Below, piece after piece: positions 61,575 through 64,000 of a stretch of 64,000 nt of DNA. Every line of letters starts with the position of its first letter. Position 1 is the first letter of the stretch. The position numbers were made by a program, and so were the translations under genes. Under the pieces are notes generated by a model. It was not told the DNA's origin. It did not search any database and worked only from the letters and a program-made list of their open reading frames with translations. The stretch comes from Siphonodentalium dalli (taxonomy: Eukaryota > Mollusca > Scaphopoda > Gadilida > Siphonodentaliidae), in contig CP136064.1 in the NCBI GenBank assembly GCA_032622095.1, positions 110,098,004 through 110,162,003 of the forward strand, in the 5' to 3' direction.

Positions 61575-62090
61575 GTCCCCCGATGTTCTGAAAGAACTAT
61601 AGAAACGGCTCTGTTCGTCCGTTCATCCGTCCGTCTGTTTGTCCGTCCGTCTGTTTGTCCGTCCATCACACTTTTGAGTACCTTCATGGTGTAATCATCT
61701 CCTCCTATAGATTTCATCCCAGAGATTTGAAACTTCAGAATATTGTTGCCCATATATCGAAGATGTTCAACATGTATATAGATGACGGAAAAATTATTTT
61801 TTGACAGAGTTATTAACCCTTTTCGACTTAGAAAATTTCAACATTTTTTATAATTTTCTGTATGAGGGTACCTTCATGGTGTAATCAACTCCTCCTACAG
61901 TTTTGATCTTAGATATTTGAAACTTCAGAGTATTGTTACCCACATATTGGAGATGTGCAACATGTATATAGATGATGGATTTTTTTTTTTTTTACGGAGT
62001 TATTAACCCTTTTCGACTTGGAAATTTTCAACATTTAAAAAAAAATTCTTTAACAAAGCGGCATCGATTTGCCACGTTGTCGGTGGACAC
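61575..62090 (+). mobile_element. Repeat with two core units of about 187 bp
   Basis: 'TATTGTCCCCCGATGTTCTG' leads into 'GTCCGTTCATCCGTCCGTCT', then two units sharing 'GTACCTTCATGGTGTAATCA' (61679, 61866) and 'GAGTTATTAACCCTTTTCGA'. Same architecture as other palindrome-headed repeats, but no terminal palindrome was found. Confidence 0.5.
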
Positions 62091-62327
62091 TGTGGTCGGC
62101 TGACCTTTTATTTTTACCATAAAATGAATCCCTAGATTTCAACGTTAGCAAATAAATTTATTTTTGTTTATCATCCCCTGTTGGTTTAATTTAGTGGGAA
62201 ATACATGTACACAGGTGCCTCTAGTGGAAACCTTGCATACTTATATCATTCTTATATTTACTTTTTTGTCCATTTCTTAACTAACACAATTTCTGATTGG
62301 GCAGAAGCCATCACATGATAATATGGG

Positions 62328-62482
62328 AAAAAGTCATATTGGACTCCTGAACGTCCAATTGTGCACCAATCACAATTTCACCGATTCATTTGGTCATTGA
62401 GTCCAATATGACTTTTTTATCGGGACTCCGTGACGTCACAAAGTAACTCAATTGCCAAATGAATCGGTGAAATTGTGATGCA
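62328..62482. repeat. Nested inverted repeats
   Basis: 'AAAGTCATATTGGACTC' (62330) pairs with its inverse near 62398-62415. 'CACAATTTCACCGATTCATT' (62369) pairs with its inverse ending near 62477. Confidence 0.7.
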
Positions 62483-62678
62483 CGTGCAATACTCTGGTGG
62501 ATTCACTTTCGCATTGAGTTTTTTTTTTTATCACTTCCCTGTTTTCTGTTCCAAATCATGCTTTCTAATGATCAAATACTGGCTTTTATAGAGAATCAAG
62601 TGCCAACAAATATAAAAAATAACCAAAAAATTTGTATTCCCAAAATTTAGATAAACATACAGATGGATAATAAAAATG

Positions 62679-62843
62679 TAATTATACAATGTTGTGTACA
62701 GTATGTGTTTTTCTTGTACTCGCCAAGGTTATGGTGAAAAGTCATATTGGGCTCGACACTGCATGTCTTATCCAAAATGACTTTTCACCACAACCTGGAC
62801 TCATACAATAAAAAAACACATACTGTACACAGCATTGTATAAT
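62679..62843. repeat. Foldback MITE
   Basis: Arms of about 70 bp start ATTATACAATG and include GTGTACAGTATGTGTTTTT and GGTGAAAAGTCAT. The core AAAGTCATATTGG is shared with 62328-62482. Confidence 0.75.
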
Positions 62844-63045
62844 AACTTTATAATATTCATTATCAAACTTATTCACACATATTGCGGATATCCATAGCTA
62901 TAATACTCTATCAGAACCAGATATTAATCTTTATCATGAATTTAAAAGGGGTCACTGAGACTAATAGCTGTAAAAGTGCAATCACAAACAGAGCTTGAAT
63001 ATGATGGAATAGCCTCCCCGAAGACGGCAGATTACACATAGGTAG

Positions 63046-63240
63046 TAGAGACTACATACTCCAAATATTTAAAATATTAATTACTTTATCAAGAGAACAT
63101 GTGTTATCATCTTATGAACTGATTTAAAATTGTTACACCCATCTTAAATAGACCACAGTACTCCAAATATGTAAAAGATTTCTTTGTCAAGAGAACCTGA
63201 GTTATCATCTTATGAACTGATATTAAATAATTACTGCATA
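63046..63240 (+). repeat. Diverged tandem duplication, about 115-bp offset
   Basis: 'GTTATCATCTTATGAACTGA' preceded by 'CAAGAGAAC' occurs at about 63091-63122 and again at about 63189-63221, with 'TACTCCAAATAT' before each. Confidence 0.7.
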
Positions 63241-64000
63241 CTTTTCAGACTTTCTACTAGTTGTTGGTCAAAGAATAGTATGAACTGTCACGCAATTTAA
63301 CCTAAGTCAAATGAGTTCCACCGTTTGTGCAGTCACAATTGTTCTTGAATTTAAATGAATATATGCGCCATGTTCCAATGATTGTGCAGTCACAACTTAC
63401 GCATTAATTTAGCCTATGCTAAAATTGTTCTTGAATTTAAAAGAATATATCTATCCAACATGTTGTGTGCACCATGTACAGCCCCCCCCCCCCCCCCCCC
63501 CCCTGCAACCTACAACTCTCTCTTTTTTCTATTTTTTCCTCTTGCACTTGCAAACAGTTTATGTTCTGGATTATGTTACTATAGGGCTAAGGCTTAAAAG
63601 ACCTGTCTTCCTCAGAGTCCCATTGTTATATTGTAACATAAAATTAGATTATCAAGTAAAATAAAATCACTTGAATTAGAGTTTTGTTTTAAACATTATT
63701 TTGTCAATATATACTATGATAAATTAATAAAATAGGCTACCAAACAGTTCTGCAGGCTACTTTTTACACCATCGTATACAAGTTGAATATATGCGAGGAG
63801 TTAAAATAGCTATTAAGATGTTGACTGGATCGTGAGGCAGATTTCCATAGCAGGGTAGGGGAGCATGTTGGGGTTTATTGAAATTTGCATTTTTACAAAA
63901 TTGCCTCTTGATTGCAATGGAGCTAGAATATGCAGAATATTATCTTGAACTGCTAGTAACTTAATTCAAGTTAATTAATTGGTTCATATTCAATTCTCCA
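63241..64000. other. No supported gene; 22-base C run
   Basis: C run at 63482-63503. ORFs at 63382-63664 span this run and are chance frames. Confidence 0.4.

Overview
The window looks like nuclear DNA of a marine invertebrate, most likely a bivalve mollusc. It is AT-rich, coding density is low, and it has short exons bounded by GT-AG introns. It is packed with the repeat types bivalves are known for: elements with a terminal palindrome, core repeats of about 160 bp and phrases rich in 'gtccgtccgtc', plus Helitrons, foldback elements and TTAA-targeting elements. There is no bacterial gene organisation.

The left third (1 to about 19.5 kb) is dominated by one minus-strand gene that no single long ORF reveals. 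I chained eleven exons by hand (19346-19498, 15056-16225, 13702-13841, 10899-11115, 9965-10072, 8887-9095, 5659-5800, 4127-4792, 3177-3242, 1040-1114, 1-135). Every junction is GT-AG and keeps one reading frame, giving more than 1,026 codons without a stop. The product reads, in order: C2H2 zinc fingers, cysteine clusters of the kind found with KDZ (Kyakuja-Dileera-Zisupton) transposases, the KDZ catalytic region with three candidate acidic residues, a SAP-like segment inside it, a short Ser/Thr linker coded by two look-alike exons, and the beginning of a macro (ADP-ribose-binding) domain that runs off the left edge. A KDZ transposase joined to a macro domain is the most interesting thing here. 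Its introns have taken up a hAT-like element, a Helitron, a piggyBac-like MITE, palindrome-headed repeats and a decayed LINE, while the exons stay open.

From 19.5 to 37.8 kb there is no gene I can support. The stretch holds a Helitron 3' end (22435), HINE/pearl-like elements (one nested in another at 23.8-25.2 kb), copies of a TTAA-flanked MITE family, an exact 84-bp palindrome (27925-28008) and inverted element pairs. From 37.8 to 42.5 kb two head-to-tail Helitron-like elements precede a recent tandem duplication of a broken P-element/THAP9-type transposase. The second copy carries a TTAA MITE that the first lacks, so the first serves as the empty site.

From 47.5 to 52 kb there is a plausible first coding exon of an unrecognised plus-strand gene (47599-47884), followed by palindromic TTAAGCGC arrays, one split by a 1.56-kb piggyBac-like element, and two foldback MITEs, one with a perfect 8-bp target duplication. 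From 53.37 to 59.87 kb lies a satellite-like array of about 39 monomers of 155-164 bp with higher-order structure. It sits between a terminal palindrome and a 3' hairpin, and so looks like the expanded core of a single transposable element. The remainder to 64 kb is more dispersed repeats.

Family assignments rest on reading motifs by eye. No alignment or database search was run.
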